A stretch of 64,000 nucleotides of DNA from Rhipidocladum racemiflorum (lineage: Eukaryota > Streptophyta > Magnoliopsida > Poales > Poaceae), in assembly GCA_036346355.1 (NCBI GenBank), contig CM070578.1, forward strand, positions 15,948,501-16,012,500, given 5' to 3'. Below the pieces are notes generated by a model. It saw only the letters and a list, made by a program, of their open reading frames with translations. It did not search any database and was not told the DNA's origin. The first letter of the stretch is position 1. Every line of letters begins with the position of its first letter. Positions 11,899 through 24,078 of the stretch are shown piece by piece. The translations under genes were made by a program, and so were the position numbers.

Positions 11899-12195
11899 CA
11901 GGCAAAGTGGTCCTGAGCAGAGCACATGAATCCATAGGCTTGTCTGATTGTCTCTGACTTTGGGATTTGATTAATTAAACATCTCTGAAACATATTGTGC
12001 TTGGAGAGGATGGATCATTCATGACTTTATCGATTAGTAGTATCAATATGGAGGAAGTTTTAGGTCCACAATGAAACAGACACTAACTCGAGCTTGTGTA
12101 GAATTGTATTTATTCTTAAGACGTTATCAGAAATGAAAAGCCACCAAACTTAAGGTGCATTATTATTATGTCTGTTGTGTGGTCTAAGCATCGTT

Positions 12196-12199
<4 letters not shown>

Positions 12200-12237
<38 letters not shown>
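12200..12237. repeat. CT microsatellite
   Basis: About 19 CT units, the reverse complement of the GA runs at 11722 and 11844. The three runs could pair or recombine with each other. Confidence 0.9.
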
Positions 12238-12239
<2 letters not shown>

Positions 12240-12743
12240 AGTTTTTCCATTCATCCAATACTGAATTAATGGGCTACAGACATGCTTGCATCAACAATAT
12301 AATCAAACGTCAAAACTTGGTCATGTTAACATGTTCCCTTTGTTAGCTGTTGGGAGAATTTTCAAGTAACTGGATAGATATGTTGATATTTAATCTAGTA
12401 TTAAATCCAAATTTGAGCTGGGTTCGCACATTAAAGTAGTTCATGAATATACCATATATATAGCATTTAGGAGTTGGGAATTGTACATTAATTGTTTGAT
12501 TAGAGTATTCTACTATATGTGATATGTAGTCTTCTGGTGTAGTGGGTTGGTTAAGCTGGAATTTGACTTGTTAATACAAAAATCGGAAGATCGCAGCTGA
12601 GTAGAGGTATTAGATTATAGCATAAGCAAGCCTTGTGAGGTGGCTAAAGCTAACAGGGCAGAAGAGCTATTGATTTGTCATACATGCATGTTGCTAACCT
12701 ATAGCTTACCGACAGGATGTATATGCATCAACATGAGATACAA

Positions 12744-13928
12744 CAGCGGCGGAGCTTGAGCGAAATCTCAAGGAGGGACAAATTAATGAAGGCTAATGCA
12801 AATTAAGTTACTAAAATGCTAAATCATAATACTACACGACATGGTAGAGTTTTTTTAATTTGAAACTAAGAGCAGGATTTCTGCAGTTCATTTCAGAAGA
12901 AGAGAATACAACAATAACCTCCAAAGAGTAAATTACAAAGATACCAACCACCATCCCCAACAGTGGAGACACCAACAACGGAGAATGAGTCCCAAACCTG
13001 GAAACTCCCCCCAAGACACCAAACACACCAATTAGACCACCACCTCTTCCATGATCATCTCTAGATCAAAGCAATAGCCCAAAGTTAGTGTCCAATCTGT
13101 TGCTACACCAAGCCATATCAACCCCAGCATGCACCTCACGCACAGTCGCGAGAAGCACCATTGGATTTGACCCGATCTGATAAAAGAGAAGAGCAGATTC
13201 GATCTAATCCAATGAAAGGAGGCAGAGCTCGATCGGATCAGGTGTAAATCTGGCTAGGAGGATGCAACTTTAATTGCAACTCATTGACTCATGACCACAT
13301 AGATGCCCCTCGCCATGACATTGACCTCATCGACACTGCTCACTATTGCATTTCAGCTATCGACGCTCGAAAACCTACAGATCTTGAGGGGATACCCTAG
13401 ATCTGCCACTGCATCGTCTTAAACTTGTGCCCTAGCTAGCACACTCGATGGTCCTTGTGGAGCTTCACCACCAGCCGCGCCATCTTTGCCGTTCGCCGCC
13501 ATGAACCCAAGCTCGACAATGGGGATGACAACCACCTCCTCAACCGCCTTTGTGAACTAGGAGAGGGGAGTGAAGAGATTAGGAGGAGAGGATGCTGTGA
13601 AAGGCCCTACCGCCGCATTCGGCAGTGGTGAGGAAGAAGATGAGGTGGGAGGTGCCCTCGGCTGGAACTTGGTGTCGTCTTCGGAGTTGTTTTTTTTTCC
13701 TGGTTTGGTTTGTTTTGGTGCATGCTAAAAACATGGTAGAATTTTAAGCGATCCATATTTAGATTACAAAATACATGTCTCATCAAGATATATTGGGGTA
13801 GCCATCTGAATGACTAAAGTAATATATGAGCCCAATTACTACTACATTCTTGGTAGAGTTAGTCTAAAATTTTTTCAATCGTTGGAGGGGCGATGGACCA
13901 CTTTAGCCCCAACTATCCTCCGCCCTTG
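12744..13928. mobile_element. Possible non-autonomous hAT-like element
   Basis: The left end CAGCGGCGGAG resembles the ends of grass hAT elements such as the one at 4822. The right end, read on the minus strand, is CAAGGGCGGAGGA. No good 8-bp target duplication is visible (flanks AGATACAA and ATATGCAG agree at five of eight bases). No transposase domain was found between the ends. A decayed element is the best reading, with low confidence. Confidence 0.35.
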
Positions 13929-14680
13929 ATATGCAGTGATCTATGCATATCTTTAGGATAATGAATGTTTCGTTTTTTCCCTCAATGTATTAGTTCTTCT
14001 AAGTACGAGAATCCTCCCAAAAAAACTGTGAGAAATTTTGTAATATCCAAATAGTTGAAGGATTACTATATAGAGGTTTATGGTACGTTCTAGAGTCCAA
14101 TTAATATTTATAAACTATTATTTAGCGGTACATTTTGAGGTGCACGCATGTATTTTTGTCCATTTGGACGGGAGTTGATATGTAGCACTCTCCTATCTCA
14201 TTGTTTGCACTCAACTTTATTATGCAGATAAGACGTGCACATCCATTTGTGACAACCTTGATCCAAATGTAGCCTTTCGGCCACTTACGTTCAATTTTGT
14301 GTGTCACTCTAGCATTGTGTAGCACCACCTACCATTACGACTAAACAGGACTCAAAATGGGGTTGATGGCTGTCTTAATATCCTTTCCTTTTCGTGATAT
14401 GAACGTAGAAGACTAGATAGCCACATTCTAGTGAGTGTTGTAATTCCGGAGTAAGTAATGTCGCTTCATCTTCTCATGTGCAACTGGTGTACTACTGTAC
14501 TGCAAGGCCCCTCCATGAGTTCATAGAAAAGTAAAGGACTAGCTCCATGATTGATTCTAAATAGCCCTGTGTTTATAAACGCCCCGATTAACTCCAACTA
14601 GCCCGGCATTTATAAGAGCAAGTACAACAATAAACCCCACTACTTATTGCATCTATCATCCATATCATCTAGAGAAAGCA
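13929..14680. other. Intergenic DNA
   Basis: No coding or repeat feature is supported. Short stretches near 14560-14640 (for example AGAGCAAGTACAACAATA) look like fragments of a common grass MITE. Confidence 0.4.
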
Positions 14681-14950
14681 CTAAGGCCAGATTGTACAAT
14701 AACTATCTCTAGAGATTGGCTCTATATGCTGTGCAACAACTATCTCTTCTCTCCTGTATATAACTAATCTACCTATGTTCCCGTGCATACGAAAAAGATC
14801 CTCAAAACTCACTAGGAATGTTCCATGCTCCTCACGGTGGATATGTCCCCCTCGAAACCTCACATTGAAATTGACGCCACACTCGGCCGCATTTTCCTTG
14901 TCAATGTACCATCTATACAACAAGCGAGTGCACTTGCCCAAAGCATTCAA
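14681..14950 (-). pseudogene. CACTA-associated protein fragment
   Basis: A frame of about 89 residues contains FNVRFRGG and LVSFEDLFRMHG, then ends in SYCTIWP. The order of a short beta-rich block followed by an LxxFEDLF-type block resembles the part just before the Ulp1-like protease region in CACTA second-gene proteins. No protease catalytic residues are present. It lies on the same strand as, and downstream of, the Transposase_24 fragment, which supports a CACTA origin. The assignment rests on pattern memory and order only. Confidence 0.4.
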
Positions 14951-15018
14951 TTCGTGGTAATCGATAAGGGGTTTTCTATGTATGTACTACTTAAAATCTT
15001 GAGGGGGCTCTGTGACAT

Positions 15019-16790
15019 CTACCATTTTGGCTTTCTGGACAGAAGAAGTCTCTTGGGTTGGGACAAGGGGTTTTTCTTGTATTGGAAGGGATCTTGTGGC
15101 CTATGATAACTTGCCTTCTTGACAGAAGGATTCTCCGATGTCTCCTGTGGATCTTTGATCGTCACCATGCTAGTCCTTTTGCGCACCAGCTTTGCACTCT
15201 GCGTAGGAGCAGGAGTAGGTGCAGGAGTAGGAGCAGGAGCAGGAACAGTAACAGGTGTAGGAGTAGGAGCAGAAGCAGATGCAAGTGCAGAGCTGGTAAG
15301 AACCAGCAAAGCACATGCATATGTAACATGATATTTTGCACTATTGGAATGATTGAGAAGATGCAAGGATGTATACCTTAAGCAGTACGACACACATCAT
15401 GGACCACTTGATGAACGACATCCATGTTTGCTCGAGAGTGGTGACATCTTCGATCGGGGGAACTCTAGCACAAGAGATAGGAATTTATCGTGGATATAGT
15501 CCACCTACGCCCTCATGTAGCCCTTCCCCAAAGATCTACCATGCACCGTATCATCCTCCTTGCATGGAAATGTAACCCCGCGTCCAGCCTCAACGGTAAA
15601 TCCGTCTTCTATCAGGAATAGCTAGCACTTGGCGGGATCCTGCAAGAAGTGCGCAACTTGATCGTAATCATTGTTTGGCTTACTCTCATGCCTTTACGTT
15701 AGAAATAATTATTACCTTGAGGTGGGGACCGAGTAGAGCATTTTTGAAAGTGCAGCTGCTAGGGAGTATCATAGGTGGTTCTACGAGATGCGAGGCTATA
15801 TGACTCTGACTCTGGGAGATCATCGCCATCATCTTGACCCTCAGGTGCTCCTCACATGCCATCATCTCATCCCTCAGCTCGGCCCTTAGGTGCACCTCAC
15901 ATGCTTTCCATGATCTTGATCTGGCATTGGAAGCGTTCTCGTCTTGGAAGAAGGACCTTTTCGCATGCCCCGCACCTGCGGCAAGCATTCGACCCTTATG
16001 GCCGGGCTTCCCGATTGCCGAAGACAGGATGTCCCTCGACCCCATGGCTTTGAAATGCCCCCTACTCTTTCTGCTAGCTTACCTCCTCCTGCAGGAAGCG
16101 AATATAAGTTAGTGCTAAAATACAACGGGAAAGGTGAGCTACAATGTACTATGTTAGATGTCGTACGATGGTAGAGATGATCTGTGCGGTTATTTGGAAC
16201 TACAAGCGGACCATCGGAGGTTTTATTCGTCCTCGCTAATACCCAATCGCGTGTATGCTTCTCACATATGTGGGAGTAAGGCATCGCCACCCCATAGTTC
16301 GCACACTCCTCGGCTAGCCGTGTCCACTTTGCCTTCTTCCCTACATAGCCACCGGAACCAAGGTGGTGCATGCATGTGTTCTGCCTCTGGATAGCGATGT
16401 TATTCTCTCTCAGCTCCTCCACCTCGGGTGTACTCTTCAACCTTGTGAACTCCTCCCAAAGCTCCAAAGTCACAAATGGATACCTCTGGAAGGGAGTATG
16501 GCCTTTTAGCACGTACTCAGTATGCATGAGAACCCTAAAGTGCCTGAAAGACACCCATTCTCTGCAAGGTGGACCATCTCGCATTGATTTTATCTTCCTT
16601 TGGTATAATCTATTTCCCCTTATCTTCGTCCCATAGCTGATTCTTCTACACGACGCTAACTTCCTCCACTCCTTAATTGTGATTGACACTCTCTCCATCA
16701 CCAATTGGCCAAGAAAAGAGGAGTAGTGTCCCTTATACTTACCAAAACCCGTGCAAACCCCCATGACATCAAAGTAGAGAACCTGCGGGG
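15019..16790 (-). pseudogene. CACTA second-gene remnant (Transposase_24-like)
   Basis: From 16790 down, the frame reads TPQVLYFDVMG, then SITIKEWRKL, LMHTEYVLKGHTPFQRYPFV, LELWEEFTRLKST and HHLGSGGYVGKKAKW. This order is characteristic of plant CACTA (Ptta/En/Spm) Transposase_24 proteins. After about residue 200 the frame degrades. A shifted frame (16045-15686) carries a helical segment with repeated EEHLR, and a further one (15393-15019) carries Ala-Pro-Thr repeats. No start or stop is reliable, and the 5' side is cut by the hAT insertion at 16803. It lies downstream of the TNP2 remnant on the same strand, the usual CACTA gene order. Confidence 0.7.
15205..15290. repeat. 6-bp minisatellite encoding Ala-Pro-Thr repeats
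   Basis: Repeats of GGAGTA, GGTGCA and GGAGCA run through this stretch. On the minus strand they encode a run of Ala, Pro and Thr within the CACTA second-gene remnant, likely a flexible linker. Confidence 0.75.
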
Positions 16791-16802
16791 TTCTCCCTGT
16801 GG

Positions 16803-17696
16803 TAGGGGTGAAAATGGTACGGATAATTTCCGACCGACCGACCGACCGAAGCGCCTCGGATAGTGATTCGGATAATTTTTCGGATATCCGGATATTTTGT
16901 TCGGATATGGATCGGATACGAATAAAGTGTCACGGATACGGATACGGATATGGATATCTCAGATAATATCCATCGAATAATATCCGAGCATTTTTTCGGA
17001 TACTATTCGTTGGATAATATCCGAATTCTCGCCTCTTTAGCTTAGACTGGCTTGGCCCATATGTCACCGGCCGGCCCATCTAGACTTGAGTTAAAGTGGA
17101 ACCCTAGGTCCCTAGCTGACTAGCTGCCACTTTAGTTCCCTCATTCCCTGCGCGGCCCCTACCTATCTAGTCCACATCTCCAAGACTCTAACTCCAAGTC
17201 GTGGCAGCGGCGACTAATGGCCTGACTGATGCTTAGTGCCATGCATGTGCTTTGTTGTATACTTCTATGAATAGTGTGCAACTTCTATGAATGATGTACA
17301 ACAGTACATGTGCAATTATGAGATGTGACTTAGTGTATTACTATAAATTGTATGGTTTTAACGGTCTTGATTATCTCTCAATGTCCTATACAATTTATGT
17401 TGGTTTCCTATCGACAATATTCATTGTAGCCCATCACTCCGTTTGTATTTAGTGTTTACATGTATTATTCGAAAAATATCCGTTCCGATGATTATCCGAA
17501 CTTATTTTATCCATATTCGTTCGAATATTATTCATATCCGTATCTGGCACTATCCGTGTCCGAATTCGTATCCGGCATTATCCGTGTCCGAATTCGTATC
17601 CGGCATTATCCGTGTCCAAATCCGATCCGATAAAATTATATGGATCAAATACAATATGAGTGGTTTTCGATCCATATCCGATCCGTTTCACCCCTA
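16803..17696. mobile_element. Non-autonomous hAT-type element with CGGATA subterminal repeats
   Basis: The ends are TAGGGGTGAAA on the left and its reverse complement TTTCACCCCTA on the right. The identical 7-mer CCTGTGG abuts both ends (16796-16802 and 17697-17703), giving a 7 of 8 match for a hAT target duplication. Both subterminal regions are packed with CGGATA/TATCCG motifs (16818-16995 and 17470-17690), probable transposase-binding repeats. Length is 894 bp and no coding region is seen. A (GACC) run at 16831-16850 lies near the left end. It interrupts the upstream part of the CACTA second-gene remnant. Confidence 0.75.
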
Positions 17697-17808
17697 CCTG
17701 TGGCCCCTTTATTCGGTCATCGGTCCTTTCTCACCTTACTCGGTGGTGCCTCAGCAGCAGCTTCTCTCTCTGGCATTGAGCCAGTGCTCTTTCTTTGCGA
17801 CATTTCAA

Positions 17809-17810
<2 letters not shown>

Positions 17811-17864
<54 letters not shown>
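17811..17864. repeat. AC/AT compound microsatellite
   Basis: About 17 AC units are followed by about 10 AT units. Confidence 0.95.
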
Positions 17865-17998
17865 CAAACCTAAACTTTATGAGAGAAAGCAATTTCTATA
17901 TTTGTCATGGTCATATATTTCTCATGAGCGAAGCATATTGTAGTAAATTAACAGATTAATGGATAATTGATACCATATAATTGTACTAGCTAACATAT

Positions 17999-20900
17999 TG
18001 TAACATCCTTATTTTTGGTTTTCTAAAAAAAAATAATTTTAAATTAATTAATTTAAGGTTTTGGATTTTAATTGGAGTTCTAATTAACCTGGCATCCTTA
18101 TCCTTCCGAAATTGGAGCTCAATTTCGAATCGTCCGAAGTCGAATTTTCCAATTCCTGTCCTTGCTCGAAATTTCACCCGAGTCCAAAAATGCTCCAAAA
18201 ATCCTCAAACCACTTCTAAAGTGTCCCAAATATTCCAAAATGATTTTAGGAATCATTCCCCGGATTTTTGGACCTTCGTTCCTATTTTATCTCGCGCGGC
18301 TTTTGTTTAATGCCGTAATCCGCGCCCGATTATTTAATTCCACAAAAATCATCCAAATTCAACCAAACCAGTTCCGTTGGGTCCCAAATATTCTAAAATG
18401 GTTCTAGGAATTTTTCCGGAATTTTTAGACCATTTTTTCTAATTTTTCTTTAGAGCGACTTGTTTACGTAAAGAAGGACCAATGAGACGTTGCCACGTGG
18501 CGTCACTATTGGAGCTTCTTCTACCTCCAGCCAACCTCACAATAACAGAGAGCTTGCAAAGTCCATCCATGGCTAGGGCAATCTTCCAATGCTCATAACT
18601 CCCTCAACTCAACTCCAAAACGCGAACGGTCGGTTGCGTTGGATCCGCGCCGACGAGCTCTTCCAATTCCCCACCTCGGTGCGCCATCAAGCTCGCCGGA
18701 AACGGCCTCATTCAAGAAAAACTGAAATTCACTTAGTTGCATTTATCTCGGCCGTTTCTCGTCCAAACGCCGCACCACCACCTCCATCCACTCCGTATAA
18801 GTATTCCCTTTCTGGGAGTGTGCTCCCCTTTCCCTCTACTCCACGCATTTGCTCGTGAGATCAAGAAAACCGACGGTGTGTCACACTTTTCCGGTGTTCT
18901 TCGTGTTCTTGCTCATAGATCCTTCTCCGGTGAGCCATTCTTCATGCCACTTGGTTCTTTGTGACCGTGGATGAGTCTAGCTTCTAACCCGACCATCAAT
19001 TTTAGGATTTTTCAATCGTGGGCGACGAATTTGGAGCTTTTGTGCATTCGGCCGAACCTCCGTTCTTCGTCGATTTCTCCGATTCCGGTGAGTTTTGGTT
19101 CAATTCCTTCCTCCTAGATGTCGCTAAGGATGTCATCTATTGATTCTAGGCTTTTGTTTGGATCAAATCCGTGCGAAAATGGGGCAAAAATCCGTTTTTT
19201 GGAAGCAAAAGAGGGCTCTGTAACTTTGGTTCAGTTCTGGAGCAAATTCTCGCGAGTTACTGTAGCAAACAGTAACTTTTTCTTTTTCCTTGATTTTCCA
19301 TCATTTTCCAACTTCGAACGCTTATAACTTTTGCGTCCGAACTCCGATTGACTCCGTTCCAGTTTCTAAATTCCTCTAAATTCAAGATCTACCTGTCAGT
19401 ATAATTTTTATAATTTTTAGATTTTATTTTATTTTTTGTTATTTATTGGTGTCTCATTTTGCGCGTAGCCGAAGAATCCATTGAAGCCGCTGACGCCGTT
19501 GCTGAGCATCAAGTCTTCGATATCTTAGCTGCTGGTGAAGGCAAGTCGTAGTCCTTGACCATGTTGGACCTATGTTTGCAAAAATATTTTTGTTTCATAC
19601 AAATGCATGCTATTTGTTTACAAGAATTATTTACGGGAGTAGTTAAATACCGGATTACCATAATGACACCTTGAATCATTGAAATGCCATGTATCCATTG
19701 TCACCCTAGGTTGGGTCATTTACTAGTTGGATATGATTGTAGTACCAACATTGGGTTATCGTAACTATGCTTAGACATGCTTAGTTGTACGATGGGTTCA
19801 TGTCACATGATGAATTAATAATATTGACTTAATGAAATATGAAATCGTGGCGGGTAGCCACTGTTGTGAAATTTGTTGTACCATAGCGGGATGTGTCATT
19901 GGTATTGGTTATACAAAATTGTTTTCACTCGGGCAAGTGATCGTGCAGTAAAGGGGGTGTTTTTAACACATTTGGGATGTGGTTGGCTTGCCTGAGTATA
20001 CTTAAGGACATAATCTTGTGCGCCATTGAACTGGGCCTAACCGTACAACCACATGTCTGGTGACAGACCTGGCTGATTAATTTGCAATGTCTAAATTTAA
20101 GTACTGTTGTGGTTGTGTGGGTTCCGGGACAGACGGGTGGACTCACAAGGCGCAAGAGGGCCCCGAGGGTGAAACCTTAGCGGGCGTCTTGAGTTTATAC
20201 AGAGCATTGTAAAGGCCTTGTTATGACCTCTCTGCCGACACACCATAGGAAGTGTGTTAATTACGTATGGCAATAAGAGTTGATCATATCTTGTGGGTAA
20301 AGCTGTACAACCTCTGCAGAGTGTGTTAAACTATTCGAATAGCCGTGTCCGCGGTCATGGACGTGCCTGGGAATTTCACACGGGGTATAGTGTGTTCAGA
20401 AAAATGTTGAGGGACGGTATTGTTGGGAGTGAACGGGAAGTTCACTATTGTTTTTTTTATGTCAAATTATTAATACTGTTGAGTTCAGTGGTTGATGATG
20501 ATTTAGTTGGTGATGGGTGATGCCTCACCAATCTTGTGTTGTTGTTTACCATTGATTTACCGGTTATTATTATCTTTGTCAATTATGCTTTGAATCTATA
20601 CATGGTATTTACATTCAAGTTATCGCTTTCTGCAAAATAACCCTATGGATATCCTTTGTCAAGCCGTACAATATTTGCATCATTCCCTGCGGCTTGCTGA
20701 GTACTTTTTGTACTCACGGCTTTATGCCTTTGTTGATCAGTTGCTGAGGAAGAACAGGAAAATACTGAGTTCTACGAGGAGGAGTTTTATGAAGACTACG
20801 TGAACTAGGATGGCGCTCCCCAGACGATTGCCTGTGGCATGTCGTATGGCCCAGTTATTTTATTTTTTTTTTGTTGCAAGAGTTTTATTTGTTTCTTAAG

Positions 20901-21080
20901 CCTTTAAGGCACAGTTATGTAAACTTGACCATAAGGTCCGTTGTTACTATTTGCTACTTTCATAGTTAATTCGATAATGGATTGATATGTCAATTTTGTT
21001 GCCACTGTGTGCACTAGCGTGATCCTGGACTAGTGCAGTAAACACAGAGGGTTTCGGATTTGCAAATCCGGGTCCCGACA
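17999..21080 (+). mobile_element. Solo LTR of a long-LTR Ty3/gypsy element
   Basis: The block begins TGTAACATCC and ends GGGTCCCGACA. It is flanked by a perfect 5-bp target duplication, CATAT (17994-17998 and 21081-21085). No internal domain remains, so it is a solo LTR left by LTR-LTR recombination. It is 3082 bp. The LTR at 57369-60799 has the same ends in reverse (TGTCGGGACCC to GGTGTTACA) and shares internal phrases such as CGCTTATAACTTTTGCGT, so both belong to related families. A TATA-like box (GTATAAGTA, about 18796) may mark the promoter. Confidence 0.92.
19006..20808 (+). CDS. Putative spliced acidic ORF inside the solo LTR
   Basis: Three exons join in one frame: 19006-19087 (after TTTTAG, donor GTGAGT), 19469-19540 (after GCGCGTAG, GC donor GAAG/GCAAGT) and 20741-20808 (after TGATCAG, stop TAG at 20806). 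The first has 27 codons plus one base, the second is phase 1 to phase 1, and the third closes the frame. The product ends in an acidic tail (EEEQENTEFYEEEFYEDYVN). No ATG is visible in the first exon, which is directly preceded by an in-frame TAG, so an upstream exon would be needed. The LTR at 57369 has the matching second and third exons. Function is unknown, and I recognise no domain. Whether it is translated is not shown by the sequence. Confidence 0.4.
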
Positions 21081-21086
21081 CATATT

Positions 21087-21500
21087 AATGGATGATATTA
21101 AAGAAACTTCTATCTGTTGACCAACTAAGTACGTACCAATGATGACTCTTAATCTCTAATTAAGTTTGGTCCTAATCCCATTCAAGGATATGTGATTCGA
21201 GCAAGTTCCTAAACTGTTGTACAACTCCAGAGAAAATTTCAGCAGTATCTCCCGCTATTCTCCAAATACATGTCTCGACAACAGATCAAGAGGTTGTGTA
21301 TCCGAAGAACATTAGGGAGATGCTGCCGAAACTTTCTCTAAAGTTGTACAATAGCTCAGGAACTTGACCGAACCACATAGCCTCGAACTATCAAAAAAAC
21401 ATGAACAATTTGAGGCTGTTTATTTATAAATATGTTACCATTTCAACATATTTATAAATAAGCACCCTCGAACGGGAGACGCATAGGTTACGCAACATAA
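21087..21500 (+). repeat. Repeat copy A with a foldback core
   Basis: This block is closely related, in the same orientation, to 39130-39775 (copy B). Shared landmarks include GACCAACTAAGTACGTACCAA, TTGTACAACTC and GCATAGGTTAC. Within it, two arms beginning TTGTACAACT, about 70 nt each, are inverted relative to each other, so the transcript could fold. Copy A lacks the Stowaway found in copy B and is broken on the left by the solo LTR. Confidence 0.8.
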
Positions 21501-22741
21501 ACTCTAATATTGATAGTCTCAGCATATTTCTGGATTGTTGAATAAAGTGTGATAATAAGAGAAAATATATAATACTAATCCCAATTAACAATATGATGAA
21601 AATTACATAATTCAAATATAACAAAGTTGACATTATCAAAGAGATAAAGCATATCATAAATTTATATCAACTACACAATGAATCATGGACACTAAAGCAA
21701 ATTAATGTATAATCATGTCCACTAAAGCTAACTACAATATTTAGTAGAATCCTTAGGCTATAAATTTCACTCTCAAACATGAGTTTTGGTACAATCTTCA
21801 CAATACAAGAAGATCAATGACTGCAATATTTTGGTCCTAGAAAATATTCACTCCCATATATAGACATATTAGAAACCATGGACATGTTGTATAAACAATT
21901 TGTGATAGGAGCCCGCTATATTGAGCATAATATTGAGAATTTCCTTTTTGTTAATTACCAACCAATCTAAGTTAATTTTTGCTGAGTCTGGCCCATGTCT
22001 GACCAAGTAACAGGATGAGATACCTCATATGCAAGTTGAGGAACCAGTTTCTCATGCCAATGAAGAATCACTAAGGTGCTCCTTTTTTCACTTATTAAAT
22101 GTGTCTTGTACATAGTGTGACCTACTCAAATCTTTTGCCCCATCAGTATGTGTTGTGTTCCTTCTGACGTTACTCTTATAAAAAGGGTAGTTCCATTGCA
22201 AAAATATTCCTGATAAGTGTCATGATTCTTGATGCATCTTTAATTTTTATTGTTCTTTGAGCTTTAGTGACTATGTACTGATTGAAGCATATGGCAGCAA
22301 GTATATCATCGAAGTTTTCCCAAGCCCAAAAACATGTGGTTCTCTTTTCATATTGTGCCTATCCTTAAGTGCACAAATCAAATCGACAAATTAAAGCCTT
22401 AAGTGCACAAATCAAATCGAGAACTTTGCGGCAGGGTCAACTCATACCGAATGAAGGGGGGAGGCGGCATGGGGGCCGGCGGTGTGGACAGAGCTCGAGG
22501 AGGAGGCGGTAGCGACGAAGGGGAGGGTACACCATGGCAGCGATGAAGGAGGCGACGAGGGCGGTGATGAGGGTGGTGGTGAAGGCGGCGACGAAGACGG
22601 CGATGAAGGGGGGTTTCACCGTGGCAAGGATGAAGTCCACTGCACTCAAACCCTAGTCGCCAAGAGAACTGAGACTAGAGTTGGGAGATAGGAGCTGATT
22701 GGTTGCAATATGACTTCGGGTTTTAATGAACTTTAAGGTTT
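21501..22741. other. No gene seen; short duplicated phrase and GC-rich patch
   Basis: AT-rich DNA. The phrase CTTAAGTGCACAAATCAAAT occurs twice in tandem near 22370-22425. Positions 22437-22690 are rich in GGCGA-type trinucleotides and open in several frames, without a recognisable domain. Confidence 0.5.
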
Positions 22742-23171
22742 CATTTGCGTCAGTTTTAGTTGAGAACTGATACCATTAAAACCCATCTATGCCAGTTTTT
22801 AATACCAAACTGATAGTATTAATAGATCATCTATGTCGGCTTTTGATTCAGAATTGACACCATTAGTGTTTCATTTGTGTCGATTTTAGTTGAGACCCGA
22901 TACCATTAATACCCCATCTATGTTGATTTTTAATACCAAACCAATACTATTAATAGTGCATATATGTCAGTTTTTAATTCACAACCAACACCATTAAGCG
23001 ATCATTTTTGTCGGTTTTTAATACTGAACCGATACTATTAATTGATTATCTGTGTTGATTTTAAATTTAGAACGAACACTATTAACTATACTTTCTGTGT
23101 TGGTTTCATGCCTAAACCGATAGCAAAGAATGGATCTGTGTCAGGTTCATGTCTAAACCGATTGCAATAAT
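22742..23171. repeat. 42-44-bp imperfect tandem array, about 10 copies
   Basis: Units have the plan CATCTATGTCGGTTTTTAAT, then a partner such as GAACCGACACCATTAAT. Each unit is nearly an inverted pair (TCGGTTTT with AACCGA). Such motifs are known as subterminal transposase-binding repeats in CACTA elements, and this array lies just downstream of the TNP2 remnant. The unit length is regular but the sequence is diverged. Confidence 0.75.
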
Positions 23172-24078
23172 GCTCTTTGTTTGACAAAAGTTAAGTAACA
23201 GTGAATTTCTATTGGATTCTAATTTTTGTATTTCATGGGATACTACAAAGCAAGAAAAGTCGTAACTTTTCCAAATATAGCCGATTTTTTGTGAAATTTT
23301 TCAAGAACATACTTTGGGATACTACAAAGCTTTTTCAAAAAGATTTTTTTGAAAAATAATCCTCATTCAAAAAATATGCCAAATTTCACTTTGTAGGCAT
23401 GATTTTTGCTTAAAGAGTAGAAAAGTCAAAACCTTTTCAAATAAAGTCTAAATTGTTTGAAAATTTCCAGAAATGAACTTTGGATTAGTTAGAAGATTTT
23501 TCAAAAAAAATTCCTCGAAAGGAATTTTCTTGCTAAAGATATGCAAAATGCGCTTTGTATGGCGTATAAGATCATGTAAGATCCATTTGAGACCAAATTT
23601 GCTATTTTATTTCTAGCATAGGGATTTTTACTCTGAAAGCATAGTAAAAAAAATTACCTACATATTTGAGAACTTTTACAAATATTTTCACAAATAAGGG
23701 GCTCATATAAAAAGGATATGCATGCATAGGGTTTTCAATATCATTTTAAAGAAAATACTTCTAATGGAACTTTGAGATTATCAACAATTATCCACAGCAG
23801 TGACATAAAAAAATATGACTTAGTCCCTTTATTTACAATACAACTCTTTCTGATGATCTACAAACATGTAATTTGTTCTATGTGTGTCGTCGTCACAGCT
23901 AAGACATGCCCCATCTGCAAATGAATGTATTTTATCGAATTAGTTGTACTCTTCTTCATCTACAATATTTTCAACTCCAATGATTCGTCTCTTGCTATGA
24001 AGGACGACATGTAACCTCGGATTGGCCGGATCACACAAGTAGAAGACTTGAGTTGCTTGCTTCGCAAGAACGAACAGT
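23172..24078. other. AT-rich CACTA interior, no gene seen
   Basis: Phrases such as CTTTGGGATACTACAAAGC and TTTTTCAAAAAGATTTTTTTGA recur in variant form. A short stretch at 23940-24078 may continue the TNP2 tail on the minus strand, but no domain is clear. Confidence 0.4.

Noticed and set aside
12832..13026. 64-residue minus-strand frame
   Set aside because: Short, hydrophobic, no recognisable domain; inside a probable hAT-like element.
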